A DNA stretch of 64,000 nt from Saccharomycopsis fibuligera x Saccharomycopsis cf. fibuligera (taxonomy: Eukaryota > Ascomycota > Saccharomycetes > Ascoideales > Saccharomycopsidaceae). The stretch lies in assembly GCA_001936135.1 (NCBI GenBank), contig CP012819.1, positions 310,001 through 374,000 of the forward strand. Direction: 5' to 3'. Numbering within the stretch: position 1 is the first letter of the stretch; each line of letters begins with the position of its first letter. The notes below the pieces were generated by a model that had not been told where the DNA came from, made no database searches, and saw only the letters and a list, made by a program, of their open reading frames with translations. The position numbers were made by a program, and so were the translations under genes. Positions 10,141 through 20,893 of this stretch are shown here, piece by piece.

Positions 10141-10173
10141 CAATTAGTAGTATAGAATAACAGGTGGTGCAAT

Positions 10174-11433
10174 TCACTTGAACCGCTCATAAATCAAATC
10201 CTCGCCAAACTCCTCGTAGTCCCTTTTGCTGACATATCCGTCAAAATTATTCAAGCTTGACAATATACTAGCACCAATCCACGTAGCATTTTGTCTTTCT
10301 TGCAAATTCTGATGGCAAAAACAATTAATTTGGAAGTTCGGCAACAAGTTACTCAAGTCAAAGTAAATACGTTTGTCCAAGTCACTAATCAGAGCTGTGC
10401 CGCCAGTGATGATTATGTTAGACAAGAGTTGGCTGATAATGTCTGGAGTGTCTCTGAACTTGTTGAGCGAGTGTAACACCATATCTATTATTCCAGTGGA
10501 CGTAGCATTATTATTGCTGTTAGTGTTCTTTTCACCGTTTGCGTTGTTCTCATTTGCCGATACTAGTGGCTTGAATAGCGTTTCAGTAATCAACAACTGC
10601 TCAGAGTTGACAGTCACATTTTTTCCATCCGGCAACTTGTAATTCTTTGGTTCAAGACCAAAATTGGAGATGTTTTGACTAGTGATTGGAAACTGTGCGG
10701 TAGCTAGCGTGGAGTACTTGATATCGTTAAGCAAAAAGTTATTCAAATCAAACTGCTTGAACGATTGGCTCACTGAAACATTCTTCTTGCTCAAATTATA
10801 CAAATTTCTCGACAACGGCTCACCACTGCCGGCGCCATAGCAGTTTTTGCTTAAATGATTATATATCTGATAGTTCAAGTAGTCTCCTGCGTATTTGGAA
10901 TGAATGGCACTCTTGGTCAACACATTACCATCAAGCACACCAGAGACACTAGTCACTGCGGCCCCAACATCAATAACTAACCCATTACTTTTCCCAATCC
11001 CATAGGTAATACACAACGGATTCTTGTGAATGGCAAAACTAGGCACCTGGAATTTTTCAAACGCTAACTCTGCTGCTTTTTTCTTGTTTTTCTTGCTATT
11101 CCATACTGGTTCAGTAGTCACCAAAGGATAAGGAACATCTTGATTCCCATTGTCATATACTTTAAGCTTATTGAATGCATAGCCCCAATTGTGTTCTACG
11201 TGGTCCCAGTTATAAATAGTCCCGTTGCTGAGCAAAGAGTAGACGTCCAAGTCCTGAAAGTTTGACTGGCGATTTTGGATATAAATGTCGTCACCAACAA
11301 ACACTTTTCCGGTGTCGCGATTTTTGGCGTAACTGGAGGTAAAAACCACAGAAGGAAGTTCATCGTTGGAGAACCCAGCCCTGGTATTGGCAGAACCATT
11401 CTCAATCACCACAGAAGGAACAGTGAAGGACAT
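10174..11433 (-). CDS. ARP7: Actin-related protein ARP7 (SWI/SNF and RSC)
   Basis: Actin-fold subunit of chromatin remodellers; in S. cerevisiae Arp7 pairs with Arp9 on the Snf2/Sth1 HSA helix. Blocks resemble Arp7: VVIENGSANTRAGFSNDELPSVV at the start, YNWDHVEHNW, LVIDVGAAVTSVSGVLDG near residue 155, SKYAGDYLNYQIYNHL, and IIITGGTALISDLDKRI near 350. The actin phosphate loops are eroded (ENGSANTRAGF and DVGAAVTSV), as expected for a non-polymerising Arp. From the ATG at 11433 it has 419 residues. Another in-frame ATG at 11478 would add a His/Thr-rich 15-residue leader that homologues lack. Arp9 is the main alternative; the SK(Y/F)(A/G)GD(Y/F)L block favours Arp7. Confidence 0.75.
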   Translation of the reverse strand: MSFTVPSVVIENGSANTRAGFSNDELPSVVFTSSYAKNRDTGKVFVGDDIYIQNRQSNFQDLDVYSLLSNGTIYNWDHVEHNWGYAFNKLKVYDNGNQDVPYPLVTTEPVWNSKKNKKKAAELAFEKFQVPSFAIHKNPLCITYGIGKSNGLVIDVGAAVTSVSGVLDGNVLTKSAIHSKYAGDYLNYQIYNHLSKNCYGAGSGEPLSRNLYNLSKKNVSVSQSFKQFDLNNFLLNDIKYSTLATAQFPITSQNISNFGLEPKNYKLPDGKNVTVNSEQLLITETLFKPLVSANENNANGEKNTNSNNNATSTGIIDMVLHSLNKFRDTPDIISQLLSNIIITGGTALISDLDKRIYFDLSNLLPNFQINCFCHQNLQERQNATWIGASILSSLNNFDGYVSKRDYEEFGEDLIYERFK

Positions 11434-11705
11434 GTTGGCGGTATTGTGGGTTGTGTGGGTTGTGTGGTGATGTTGCATTTAGTTTTGGGTTACCAGCTAT
11501 TGGCTATATTCGTGGTTAAAAGTTGTTATTTATTTTATTTCATTTTCAGTTTTTGTTTTCGCGTTGACATCCAAACACCAAATATGTACACCACGGAAAA
11601 CAAATACCACTCAACACTACGTACAGTATAAACTACAGCACAAGATGATGAGAACAGAACAGAGCATCAACAGACAATACTGAATAAACACTGAGAATCA
11701 TCACT

Positions 11706-12248
11706 ATGTCAGACGCCAAAAAGCTAGCAGAGTACGAAAAGCTCAAGAAGAAGCTCCACCAGCAAATCATCGACAAAAAAAACGTTGACAAGCAGCTCAC
11801 TCTGCTCGAAGAAGAAATTTACACCAAAGAGACCCTTTACTTAACCGATTCATTTGCCCATCATTCTCACGGCAATATCATCAAGGGTTTTGACAGCTTC
11901 ACTAGAGGTCATGGATCCGGTCATGGTCATGGCTACGGGTATGGCAATCATGGCCACGGAGGCGGCGGCGGTTACGGCAGCGCTAGACGAAGAAACAGTT
12001 TCACTGACGATGACCGGATTTTTCTGCTTAGTAGCGCCATTTATGTGAAGCATTTGCAAAAGAAGAACAAAGAGCATCAAAATGAACAGAATGGGATAGC
12101 TGGGGGTAGCGCTGGCGGGAATGGTAACGGAAATGTTGATGGGGGCAATGGCGATGACGATGAAGACGAGGACGCCGATGAGACACCGGAACATTCTAGT
12201 GTCCCATCAACTGGTGGTGGGAGAAAAAGAAGAAAGGAGAATGACTGA
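11706..12248 (+). CDS. EAF6: EAF6, NuA4/NuA3 acetyltransferase subunit
   Basis: Small subunit of histone acetyltransferase complexes. An N-terminal coiled coil (residues 3-45, LAEYEKLKKKLHQQIIDKKNVDKQLTLLEEEIY) leads into the family block KETLYLTDS...HGNIIKGFDSFTRG, and then DDRIFLLSSAIYVKHLQ near 100-117. A Gly/His/Tyr-rich insert sits between the two blocks. The C-terminus is acidic and ends in basic GGRKRRKEND. The length of 180 residues is larger than the S. cerevisiae protein because of Gly-rich inserts. It is divergent from ARP7 with about 270 bases shared as promoter. Confidence 0.9.
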   Translation: MSDAKKLAEYEKLKKKLHQQIIDKKNVDKQLTLLEEEIYTKETLYLTDSFAHHSHGNIIKGFDSFTRGHGSGHGHGYGYGNHGHGGGGGYGSARRRNSFTDDDRIFLLSSAIYVKHLQKKNKEHQNEQNGIAGGSAGGNGNGNVDGGNGDDDEDEDADETPEHSSVPSTGGGRKRRKEND

Positions 12249-12326
12249 TTGAGAAGTTCTGATATGTTTTTGGGTGGAAACTACGGTGGAAGTGTTTTCC
12301 TATGAAGCCACCGTTAGTTGAGTCTT

Positions 12327-12370
<44 letters not shown>

Positions 12371-13424
12371 CATCTGCAAATCAGAAACAGTTACAGGATA
12401 TTCTTCTCAAACTATGATCACGAAACGCTACCTGGTTTCCAAGATAGTTAGTACTGAGTCCGAATAATGTGTTTTGCCTGGTGACATCTGCACTATTGCT
12501 GTAGCAAGTTCAGTATCTGCTCTGGTCATCAATTTGCTTTATATGTGGAAGATACTTACGAAAAGTATCGCTGTTATACATCCTCATATAGCTGCATGGT
12601 ACTCAATGCTGTCTGCGGTTTTTATAAAGCTGCATTCCTTAATTCCTGGCTTTAATAGCACTTGACGGGTCGGCCACTGTTCGTGGTGAGCTGCATCGCC
12701 CTCTTCAACATTATAACTTTGTTGACAAAAATGTCAACGCGGCTTTAATTGCTGCTGTGGATGCTGCTGTGGATGCTGCCGTTTACGGCTATGTATAATA
12801 GGATTTCTTTAATAGAATTTGGGTCATTGTCTATCTGCGAGCAAAATTCTTTTTTCCACATGGTTCTTTAATCAGAAGATAGTTGTGTGACTTTTTTGAT
12901 AGTTGTATTTTGTCAGCATTTAGTGGCGTATGAGTTATGCATCTATTGGTTGAAGAAATTTTCTCATAGATGAGCAATTAGGCTTTTGGTTACATAGACG
13001 ATTCGTCAAAGGAATCTGCCAAAATGTTATATATAATTCTACTGGAGTGCCGCCCATGATTCAAGGCTATAAAAAATAGCATTGAGTCTTTACTGTTAAC
13101 TCTATGTAACTAAACTTTTTTTTTTTTTTTTTTTTGTTTTGTTTTTGGGGAACTTCGCTGTTTTAAATACTTTTGGCCCATACAATGGCCACTGCTACTG
13201 CTAACTGTAGTGCAAATTAATGCTATTCACTGTGTTGTGCCACTGTTACGGTAATCTTAAGGTGCCACTGTATGATGCAGTAACTCCATGAAAATCTCCG
13301 CTACTAGAAAGAAAAAGTAAAATAAGCACTTAAATCAAATAACCAACCAACATCAATGAGTAATCTTTAGTACTACTATTCTTCTTCCCTCCATCAACAC
13401 AAACCAATAAACGAAACCCTAATA
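12249..13424. other. Intergenic region EAF6 / ECM3-like
   Basis: 1.18 kb, 3' region of EAF6 and promoter of the carrier gene. It contains A41 (12329-12369), a hairpin GTTGACA-AAAA-TGTCAAC at 12721-12738, two copies of a 12-bp GCTGCTGTGGAT unit at 12751-12774 and T20 (13116-13135). No gene was recognised. Confidence 0.65.
12329..12369. repeat. A41 homopolymer
   Basis: Uninterrupted run of 41 adenines about 80 bases past the EAF6 stop codon. Its exact length may be unreliable in any assembly. Confidence 0.95.
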
Positions 13425-15110
13425 ATGGCCACGCTAACCCTTGGCGCAGCCATCTGGTGCTCCGTTAAACCAGTACTCAAGATTTACATGATCATCATAA
13501 CTGGTTTTGTCTTAGCTCGCAAAAATGTGCTCACGGTGGAAACTAGCCGCAATCTAAGTGATGTTGTTGTCTCGGTGGTGCTCCCCTGCTTGACGTTCAG
13601 TAAAATCGTCAGCAACATATCCTACAGTGATTTGAAAAGCATCGGCGTGCTAGCCTTTGTTTGCATTTTGATTCTTTGCTTTGGTGGAGTTTTTGGTCTT
13701 GCTTTAAATTACGTTACTCGAAATCCAAAAATATTCTACTATGGTCTCATTAGCGCCTCAATTTTTCCCAACATTGGTGATTTGCCAATTGCCTTTGTCC
13801 AGGGAATCCCTAGCATTATTTTTGACTCCCAAATGGTAGATAAAGGAGTGGCGTATGTTTGCATATTCAGCTTCACCGAACAGTTTGTGTTTTTCAATTT
13901 GGGATTTGCTTCAATGATTGGGTTGGATTTCAAGTATGAGAAGCAGCTTAATGAGAGCGATGAAGAAAAAAGAGCCAGTTCAGAATCAATCACTAATGGC
14001 AATGAAAATGGCAATAGCAATATCAATAGTAATAATATTGGCATTGGAGAAGATAGTAATAGTGAATATCTCTCTGCTGCTAATCTGAACTCGTCGAGTG
14101 TCAGAAACTACCTTGGTCCTCTTCAATCTCGAAGACCTCGAGCTTTTAGTAATGCTTCTAGTCGATTACTGCGAGTTTCGTCCAAAGAAATTCGCAAGCT
14201 TCCTTCACAAAAAATGAATGACATGATCAATGAGTACAGTGAAGCTCAGCCGCAACATTTGAATAATTTCAATAAAGATCACCCACAACAAAGCACAGGT
14301 AATGATGATCAACTTGTGGTATTTGATGAGCTTGGGTTGATACGAACTCATACCAACATCAGCCACCAAAGCAGTGCAAAAGGTCATCCTCACGAAAAGA
14401 AGGACAATGAAAATACAACTACAAAGACAGACAGCGAAGACAATGATAGCATATTGACGCACAAAAGCTACAAGTCCAAATTCAATAAAATTATCACTAA
14501 GTGCAAACTAGGCTGGCTTTTATTCATTCTAGAAAATTTCAAACGTCCAGCATCCATAGCCATTGTAGTAGGGCTAATAATTTCCCTTATTCCCTGGACA
14601 AAAGCCCTCTTTGTCTCTTATCATCCACAACACAATCATTTAGTAAACTATCCTAATGCACCAGACAACCAACCACCACTTCATTTTCTCCTAGACTTGA
14701 CCACATATATAGGTAATGCACAAGTTCCATTTGGCCTCTTATTGCTAGGTGCCACCTTGGGGCGTCTCGAAGTCAAACACATGCCCCAGGGGCTCCTTCT
14801 AACCAGCATCTGCTTAGCACTAGTGCGGCTAGTAATCCTACCAATAATTGGGCTCTTGATAATGACACAGCTAAAGCATAAAGGAACACAATGGTTCCAG
14901 GATGATATGGCGGCATTCTTGTCAATTTTGGGCTGGGGCCTACCATCAATGACTACACAGATTTATATAACTGCATTCTTTACCCCTGTTGACGGTCCAC
15001 ACTTGCAGATGGACTGTATGGCAGTCAATATGTTGATTCAGTACTTATGCTTGATTGTATCGTTCCCCATTTTGGTGACTTATGCTTTAAAAGTTACGTT
15101 AGGTTATTAA
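13425..15110 (+). CDS. ECM3-like auxin-efflux-carrier family membrane protein
   Basis: Member of the fungal auxin efflux carrier family (S. cerevisiae Ecm3, YNL095C, YLR152C). The N-terminal half has about five membrane segments: YMIIITGFVLARKNVL, VVVSVVLPCLTFSKIV with the family Pro-Cys kink, IGVLAFVCILILCFGGVFGLAL, YGLISASIFPNIGDLPIAFVQ and YVCIFSFTEQFVFFNLGF. A hydrophilic Ser/Asn-rich cytosolic loop covers about 170-365. A second set of helices follows from about 375, including PFGLLLLGATLGRLEV and FLSILGWGLPSMTTQIYI. The length of 561 residues is usual. Substrate is unknown for the fungal branch; an ER or plasma-membrane site is likely from the family. Confidence 0.88.
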   Translation: MATLTLGAAIWCSVKPVLKIYMIIITGFVLARKNVLTVETSRNLSDVVVSVVLPCLTFSKIVSNISYSDLKSIGVLAFVCILILCFGGVFGLALNYVTRNPKIFYYGLISASIFPNIGDLPIAFVQGIPSIIFDSQMVDKGVAYVCIFSFTEQFVFFNLGFASMIGLDFKYEKQLNESDEEKRASSESITNGNENGNSNINSNNIGIGEDSNSEYLSAANLNSSSVRNYLGPLQSRRPRAFSNASSRLLRVSSKEIRKLPSQKMNDMINEYSEAQPQHLNNFNKDHPQQSTGNDDQLVVFDELGLIRTHTNISHQSSAKGHPHEKKDNENTTTKTDSEDNDSILTHKSYKSKFNKIITKCKLGWLLFILENFKRPASIAIVVGLIISLIPWTKALFVSYHPQHNHLVNYPNAPDNQPPLHFLLDLTTYIGNAQVPFGLLLLGATLGRLEVKHMPQGLLLTSICLALVRLVILPIIGLLIMTQLKHKGTQWFQDDMAAFLSILGWGLPSMTTQIYITAFFTPVDGPHLQMDCMAVNMLIQYLCLIVSFPILVTYALKVTLGY

Positions 15111-15678
<568 letters not shown>

Positions 15679-18234
15679 TTAATCAAGATCAATATCCGAA
15701 TCATCTACGTCTGATCTTCCTGAGGCAATGTTTTCATGAGACGAGTTATTCACTTGAGTAGTGCTACCACTAAGATCACTACTAATACCAACACCTGTGC
15801 CAGAACTAGTACCAATACCAGAAGTAGCATTTTCTCCGTTTGTACCTTCGGAAGCGCCAGCGGCATTGTCAGCAGTATTATCACCTGTAGTGCCGTCAGT
15901 ATTCACGCCACTTTCACCACTGGCAGCGGCTCCATTTCCATTACTATTACTGTATCTGTCATTGTCAGTGTTTTCACCAGTAGTTGTATTAGTTGTGGTA
16001 AAAGTTTGCAGCGGCCCATCGCCGTGCTGCACCGTTGTAATCACTGTTGCTGTACCTTGACCATTATTGCCAGTGTGAAAATTTCTAAATTCTCGTTGCA
16101 ATACCGGAGCTACCGTTTGCATTAAAAAGTTGCCTAAACCGGCAAAACCATTATTCTCATTATTATTGTTATTGTTATTGTTATTGTTAGTATTCGTATT
16201 CGTATTAGAGTCTCTGGTGTTATTATTGCCATGGATCCCATTAGAAGGTGGTGGTGAAACTCCTTCAATGTCAATGTCCTCAGGGTCGTCAGCTACTTCT
16301 CCTCCCCGAGCAGAAGCTTCGCTAGCTGTCCGCTGACTTTGCTGAGCTTGTTGTCCCAGTGACTCTGGTTCAGCACTAGGAGTTCTGACAGCGGTACCAA
16401 ACAAATTTGAAATGCCCGTCAAAGGAGAAGCTTGAGTATTACTATTGTTGTTATTGGAAGCTGTGGTACCATTAGTACTGCTATTGTCATTGTTATTGTT
16501 AGCTATAGTATCATTTCTTGTCGTCTGATTGTTATTTTGGTTGTTCTGGTTATTCACTGTTCCCGTAGTCATGGGAATTGGCATTGCCATCCCGTTGATA
16601 TATACTCTAATATTATCTTCACCACCAGCAGCACCTTGAATAATTCTTCCAAAATTGTCCATAAATGGTATTGTATTGCCGGTGTTGTTAGTATTTCCAC
16701 CTGCGGTTCCTCCTCTTCCTTGTGTAAAAGGATTAGCACCGCCAGCAGCACCGCCAGTAGCACCACCAGTAGCACCACCAGTAACACCACCAGTAGCACC
16801 ACCAGTAGCACCACCGGTGGTAGTAACGCCAGGGATTCCAAACATGTTAAATAAAGCAGGAAATCCTGTTTGGTTGTCCAAATTGCCAAAATTTCCAAAA
16901 TTGCCCAAGTTGCTAGAGATATTTATATTATTCCCAGCATTATTAGCACCGCCATTAGCAATACCACTGCCAAAATATTGTTGTTGATCCCTGTTACTGT
17001 ATCTGGCAATTATACTGGAAACGTCTCTCCTTAAAGCACGCAATTCTTGCAACGGGATACCTTGTTGACGGGCTCTACTTTCAGCAATCTTCAAAGCATT
17101 TATCACGTTAATCAAAAACACTGGCAACGTCTGCCTTTTTACCTTTGCCGCGTACTGGTCCACTTTGAACTTGTTTGTTCTATCAATATCTTTAGGCAAA
17201 ATCAAACCTTGAGCTGCTTTGAGGGCGTTGACGTAGTTTTTTGCTGAATCATAAGCATTACCAATATACAATAAAGAGAATCCCAATCTGGCATAAGCCA
17301 CAGCAAAAGCAGGGTTCAATTCAACTGCTTTTTGCAAATCTGAGATGGCATCATCATGTGCATCAAGCTCCTGGAACATGGCGGCTCTATTTGACAAAAG
17401 AGCTGGATTTTCCGGATCAAGATACAATGCTTGAGAGTAATATGACAACGCTAAAGCGTGAGACAGTTTCTTTGCTGCGGCATTACCCTTTTGCTTGAGT
17501 TGAAACACCTTTCTGCCGTCAGCGCTATTCTTGTCTCTTGCAACTTTAGATCTTATTATCCAGGCAAAAGACAACAACAAATCCATTATGGTGGATGGAA
17601 CTTGATTGTTGCTCGGTTGCGGTTGACCGTAAGTAACATAAAAATGATACTTGCTGAGTAAATTGCCAACGGTAAGAAATTTGTCCTTGTTGAACGGAAT
17701 ATGCGAGAAAAGTGCGTGCGAGTCTGGTTGTGATAAGCCGCTATTAATAAAAGTGTCAAACTCAATCAATAGAGTGGAAAGAACCCCGGTTAGCGTAGCG
17801 TAAATATCGAGACTAGCGCGGTAATGTTTGTGCACAGCCATTTTCTCAGAAGCCTCTGCTTGAACAGGATTATGAGGCGAGTTATAGTAGAACCAGCCGT
17901 ATACTAGCCAGTCTTCTAACTCGCTATCGCGACTAGTTACCGCCGAGATAATCTCGGCGCTGTCCTGAGTCTGAAGCACAGATTGAATGAATTCTTGTGA
18001 CTGCGGGTTGTTGAGATATGTATTGGCAATGTACCGAAGATCTTTTGATATGGAGTCTAGCTGATCAAAAGGAGCTTTTGCGTCTGGGGCGTTATGAGGA
18101 GGGTTGGAAAAAGTTGTGTGGACGATGGAGGCCTTGAGGCTGGAGAGGTAGGTGGCAAGGGCATGTAAGAGGAAGAAGCGCTGGCCGTCATTGAGGACGG
18201 CGCGGTACCTTGCGGGATTATCAAATTCCTCCAT
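15679..18234 (-). CDS. TPR protein with SGT-like layout
   Basis: An 851-residue protein. A helical N-terminal domain (1-230) is followed by three tetratricopeptide repeats at about 243-350: KQKGNAAAKKLSHALALSYYSQALYLDPENP, ALLSNRAAMFQELDAHDDAISDLQKAVELNP and AFAVAYARLGFSLLYIGNAYDSA. A further helical segment extends to about 425, and the C-terminal half is Asn/Thr/Gly-rich with a GGATGG array, ending in acidic DVDDSDIDLD. The layout of N-terminal domain, TPR and low-complexity tail recalls Sgt2/SGTA co-chaperones, which bind Hsp70/Hsp90 tails, but the N-terminal domain does not look like the Sgt2 dimer domain. The gene is therefore left unnamed. Confidence 0.75.
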   Translation of the reverse strand: MEEFDNPARYRAVLNDGQRFFLLHALATYLSSLKASIVHTTFSNPPHNAPDAKAPFDQLDSISKDLRYIANTYLNNPQSQEFIQSVLQTQDSAEIISAVTSRDSELEDWLVYGWFYYNSPHNPVQAEASEKMAVHKHYRASLDIYATLTGVLSTLLIEFDTFINSGLSQPDSHALFSHIPFNKDKFLTVGNLLSKYHFYVTYGQPQPSNNQVPSTIMDLLLSFAWIIRSKVARDKNSADGRKVFQLKQKGNAAAKKLSHALALSYYSQALYLDPENPALLSNRAAMFQELDAHDDAISDLQKAVELNPAFAVAYARLGFSLLYIGNAYDSAKNYVNALKAAQGLILPKDIDRTNKFKVDQYAAKVKRQTLPVFLINVINALKIAESRARQQGIPLQELRALRRDVSSIIARYSNRDQQQYFGSGIANGGANNAGNNINISSNLGNFGNFGNLDNQTGFPALFNMFGIPGVTTTGGATGGATGGVTGGATGGATGGAAGGANPFTQGRGGTAGGNTNNTGNTIPFMDNFGRIIQGAAGGEDNIRVYINGMAMPIPMTTGTVNNQNNQNNNQTTRNDTIANNNNDNSSTNGTTASNNNNSNTQASPLTGISNLFGTAVRTPSAEPESLGQQAQQSQRTASEASARGGEVADDPEDIDIEGVSPPPSNGIHGNNNTRDSNTNTNTNNNNNNNNNNENNGFAGLGNFLMQTVAPVLQREFRNFHTGNNGQGTATVITTVQHGDGPLQTFTTTNTTTGENTDNDRYSNSNGNGAAASGESGVNTDGTTGDNTADNAAGASEGTNGENATSGIGTSSGTGVGISSDLSGSTTQVNNSSHENIASGRSDVDDSDIDLD
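16749..16820. repeat. 12-bp minisatellite inside the TPR gene
   Basis: Six tandem units of CACCACCAGTAG with small variants. On the coding strand each unit gives four residues, making a GGATGGATGG-type stretch in the low-complexity tail. Confidence 0.95.
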
Positions 18235-18343
18235 ATTGAGTCAGACGTATTGGACACTGTGTATGGTAGATGTATCTACTGTTTGGTTTTCTAAATTGTG
18301 TTTCATTCAGTTTGTATCTGAAATCTGATCTCTGTGATTCTGA

Positions 18344-18410
18344 TGATTTTGATTTTGATTTTGAGTTTGATTTTGATTTTGATTCTGATTTTGGTTCTGA
18401 TTTTTGATTT
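18344..18410. repeat. Imperfect (GATTTT)n repeat
   Basis: About eleven imperfect GATTTT units with GATTCT, GAGTTT and GGTTCT variants. Confidence 0.85.
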
Positions 18411-18563
18411 CTGAGATTTCTCGATTTGGAGAATTTCTAGAACTGCGAAGACTTTCTCGCTTCTGCAAGTCACATGAGCACTCACCTGACTTGCTGATTA
18501 ATATATTTTATAAACTCTCATGTAATATATTACATAATCAACAACATGCGTCACATGAATACG

Positions 18564-18569
18564 CACGTG
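18564..18569. promoter_or_regulatory. CACGTG box upstream of DUG3
   Basis: GCACGTGC core 187 bases before the DUG3 start, with TCACATGA just upstream. CACGTG is the Cbf1 site, and Cbf1-Met4 controls sulfur genes in S. cerevisiae. A link to glutathione breakdown by DUG3 is plausible inference. Confidence 0.4.
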
Positions 18570-18671
18570 CTCTGTTCTCATTCTGCGTCAGAAGCTTCTC
18601 TTTGAATGCTCATAATTAAACAATCCAGGCGTGAAACACAGTCTTATTCTCATTCTTTCTCCATCTGGCGG

Positions 18672-18679
18672 TATAAATA
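18672..18679 (+). promoter_or_regulatory. TATA box of DUG3
   Basis: TATAAATA 77 bases before the DUG3 ATG, a usual spacing for a yeast TATA-type promoter. Confidence 0.65.
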
Positions 18680-18755
18680 AACGGGATTTACCTCTCGCAA
18701 TATCAGCGTTCTGGCATCTCTTTAATCTGCGCCCACCGCTCAACAATCATATCCA

Positions 18756-19844
18756 ATGTGCCGTTTTCTAATATTCAAAGGCAAAGAGGACATCAAGCTT
18801 TCCCATTTGCTCACCCGCCCGGCCCACTCCATTATCAATCAGTCCTTTGATAGCCGTTTGAGACTTGATCTTCGCCGTCCCATCAACGGTGACGGCTTTG
18901 GTGTTGGCTACTACACCCTGAACTCGTGCACAGGCGCCGTTGAAGATGACGGCCCATGTTTGTTCCGCGCCATCACCCCTGCTTGGAATAACCAGAACTT
19001 GGAAACTTTGGCCGAAAAGACCAAATCCAAGTTGGTGTTCGCCCATGTGAGAGCCAGTACTTATGGTAGCTTGAGTGAAACCAACTGTCATCCCTTCACT
19101 TATCATTCGCTCATGTTTATGCACAATGGTGGCATTTCCAATTTTGCCAAGGTGAAGCGCCGTATTCTCAACCACATGAAGGACGAGTATTTTCTTTACA
19201 TTCAAGGTAGTACCGACTCAGAAGTGTCATTTGCCTTGTTTTTGGATACCTTGGACAAGATGGGATATGATCCCAAGAGGCAAGGCGGCAATTTCGGCGA
19301 TAAGGTTCTCAGAGAAGCGTTAATGAAGACCATTGCCCTAATTAAACAATTCAGCAGTGAATTGGACCAAACAGACCCAGGGTATAGCTTTGAGCCAAGT
19401 TTATTGAATTTTGCTGTCACAGATTCTTCATCGGTGGTGATATCCCGTTACATTACTTCCAAGACACAAGAAGCAGCGTCATTGCACTTCTCATGTGGCT
19501 CCAGCTTCAACGAGACCGAACCCGGCCAATACGTGATGGAAAGGTTGGACCGCAAACAAGACGTTATCATGGTTGCTTCTGAGCCGTTGACGTTTGAACG
19601 CAAAGATTGGATTACGGTTCCCACGAACACCATTTTGACCATCAAGAACCAAACCGTGCTTTTGCATCCAATTAATGACGAGTTTTATCAGCCTGACTTG
19701 CTCAGAGGCAGATCTAGCGACTTTGCCGAAAGCAAGGGGCTTATGGGTACTGTGCCTGTGTCGCTTTCTGATTTGAACAGTCCTGTGCCTCCCTTGGAGA
19801 GGGAGGGCAGAGTAAGCAGAGTAGCGATCTCTACTTGTCATTAA
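18756..19844 (+). CDS. DUG3: DUG3 glutamine amidotransferase of glutathione degradation
   Basis: Subunit of the Dug2-Dug3 complex that removes gamma-glutamyl from glutathione in the gamma-glutamyl-transpeptidase-independent route. The start MCRFLIFKG places the catalytic Cys at position 2, exposed after Met removal, as in class II (Ntn) amidotransferases. Family blocks follow: RLDLRRPINGDGFGVGYY near 34-50, LVFAHVRASTYGSLSETNCHPFTY near 92-115, FMHNGGISNFAKVKR near 120-134 and QGSTDSEVSFALFLD near 149-163. The length of 362 residues agrees with the family. Base composition is clearly more GC-rich than in genes further left. It is divergent from the TPR gene and has its own TATA box. Confidence 0.93.
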   Translation: MCRFLIFKGKEDIKLSHLLTRPAHSIINQSFDSRLRLDLRRPINGDGFGVGYYTLNSCTGAVEDDGPCLFRAITPAWNNQNLETLAEKTKSKLVFAHVRASTYGSLSETNCHPFTYHSLMFMHNGGISNFAKVKRRILNHMKDEYFLYIQGSTDSEVSFALFLDTLDKMGYDPKRQGGNFGDKVLREALMKTIALIKQFSSELDQTDPGYSFEPSLLNFAVTDSSSVVISRYITSKTQEAASLHFSCGSSFNETEPGQYVMERLDRKQDVIMVASEPLTFERKDWITVPTNTILTIKNQTVLLHPINDEFYQPDLLRGRSSDFAESKGLMGTVPVSLSDLNSPVPPLEREGRVSRVAISTCH

Positions 19845-19996
19845 CCTTTCTGACCAGCTGCTTGCAGTTGGACAGGGTATGAACCATCTCAGTACTGACA
19901 ATCTGCTAGTCCGCTCGCTGGCTCCTCCCGGGCGGCCAGCTGGTTAGTGTATAAACTATTTTTTACTGTCTCTACTGGCTATCCAATTTTATTGTT

Positions 19997-20093
19997 AAAT
20001 ATTATTATTACTATTATTATTATTACTATTATTATTATTATTACTATTATTACTATTATTATCATTATTATCATTATTACTATTATTATTACT
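19997..20093. repeat. (ATT/ACT)n microsatellite
   Basis: About 97 bases of ATT units with regularly interspersed ACT and ATC units in the DUG3 3' region. Confidence 0.95.
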
Positions 20094-20804
20094 CATTTCC
20101 AATATCCCTGTTTGCTCATTTCTCCCGTGCTCGTTCCTTGTGCCTTCAGGTTTTTCTGCTATCTTAGCCCTATACTATATGACCTTATAATATATTACTC
20201 TCCGTTTGCCTTAGCCTTTGAGCACTGTTCCAGTTCCCAGCCACCACATGTGCAATCATAGCAGACCTTTTTTTGAGTGCCCTCAAGCATACCCCCCATC
20301 TTGTGCGGTAGTCTGCAATATCATATCACAGAACACATTCTGCTGTTACGACGCTTTTTGCTTTCCCAATCGTTTCGGCAGTGTCTGGCGATTCCGTTCT
20401 ACTCAACGGCCGTTGACGCTGTATCTATTACTGTTGCACGTGCAGATGCACCACACAAAGTAAGTATACACCGCCTATGGCAATCACGCTGCAAGACAAC
20501 CTCACATGGTAGCGAGTGGCATAGGACGCATCGCATCAAAAGAATAAATAAACGAGTAAACGAATAACTTTATGAATAAGTTAATAAATAAGTAACCGAA
20601 TAGAGAAAGAAGACTCTAAATCAGGGCGCCCCTTCTGAGGCAGTGGTCTGTGTGAGTAAGTTGAAGGTTTCTAGAAAACGGAAATGGAACGCAAAAATCA
20701 GGCAATGGACAGCCGCCAATAGGAAAAGCAAAAAGAAACGCAAAATTTTATTTTCTTCCGAGGAATAAATAACAAGCAGCAGCCTACCATTATCCAACAC
20801 CGTC

Positions 20805-20840
20805 ACATTCAACACATTCAGCACATTCAACACATTCAAC
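20805..20840. repeat. Four tandem 9-bp units in the BNA2 leader
   Basis: ACATTCAAC units (the second is ACATTCAGC) 54 bases before the BNA2 ATG, probably within the 5' UTR. An AC-rich leader continues to the start codon. Confidence 0.9.
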
Positions 20841-20893
20841 ACCGCCAACGTCGCCAGTGCCAATACCCAGCACCAGCCGCACAACCACAAACG

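Larger units (their letters stand above)
9180..10173. other. Intergenic region with a possible unannotated unit
   Basis: 994 bases between the start of the Asn/His-rich gene and the 3' end of ARP7. The middle holds TATAAA at 9487-9492, a pyrimidine-rich leader and an open frame described separately. The right end is an A-rich tract at 10085-10140 broken by single C bases. Confidence 0.6.
18235..18755. other. Divergent promoter TPR protein / DUG3
   Basis: 521 bases. A GATTTT-type hexanucleotide repeat fills 18344-18410. TCACATGA at 18551-18558 and CACGTG at 18564-18569 lie on the DUG3 side, followed by a TATA box. Confidence 0.7.
19845..20893. other. Intergenic region DUG3 / BNA2
   Basis: 1.05 kb, with an ATT/ACT trinucleotide array (19997-20093), a GC-rich 14-mer shared with the GPD upstream region (19930-19943) and a 9-bp repeat in the BNA2 leader. 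No gene was recognised. Confidence 0.65.
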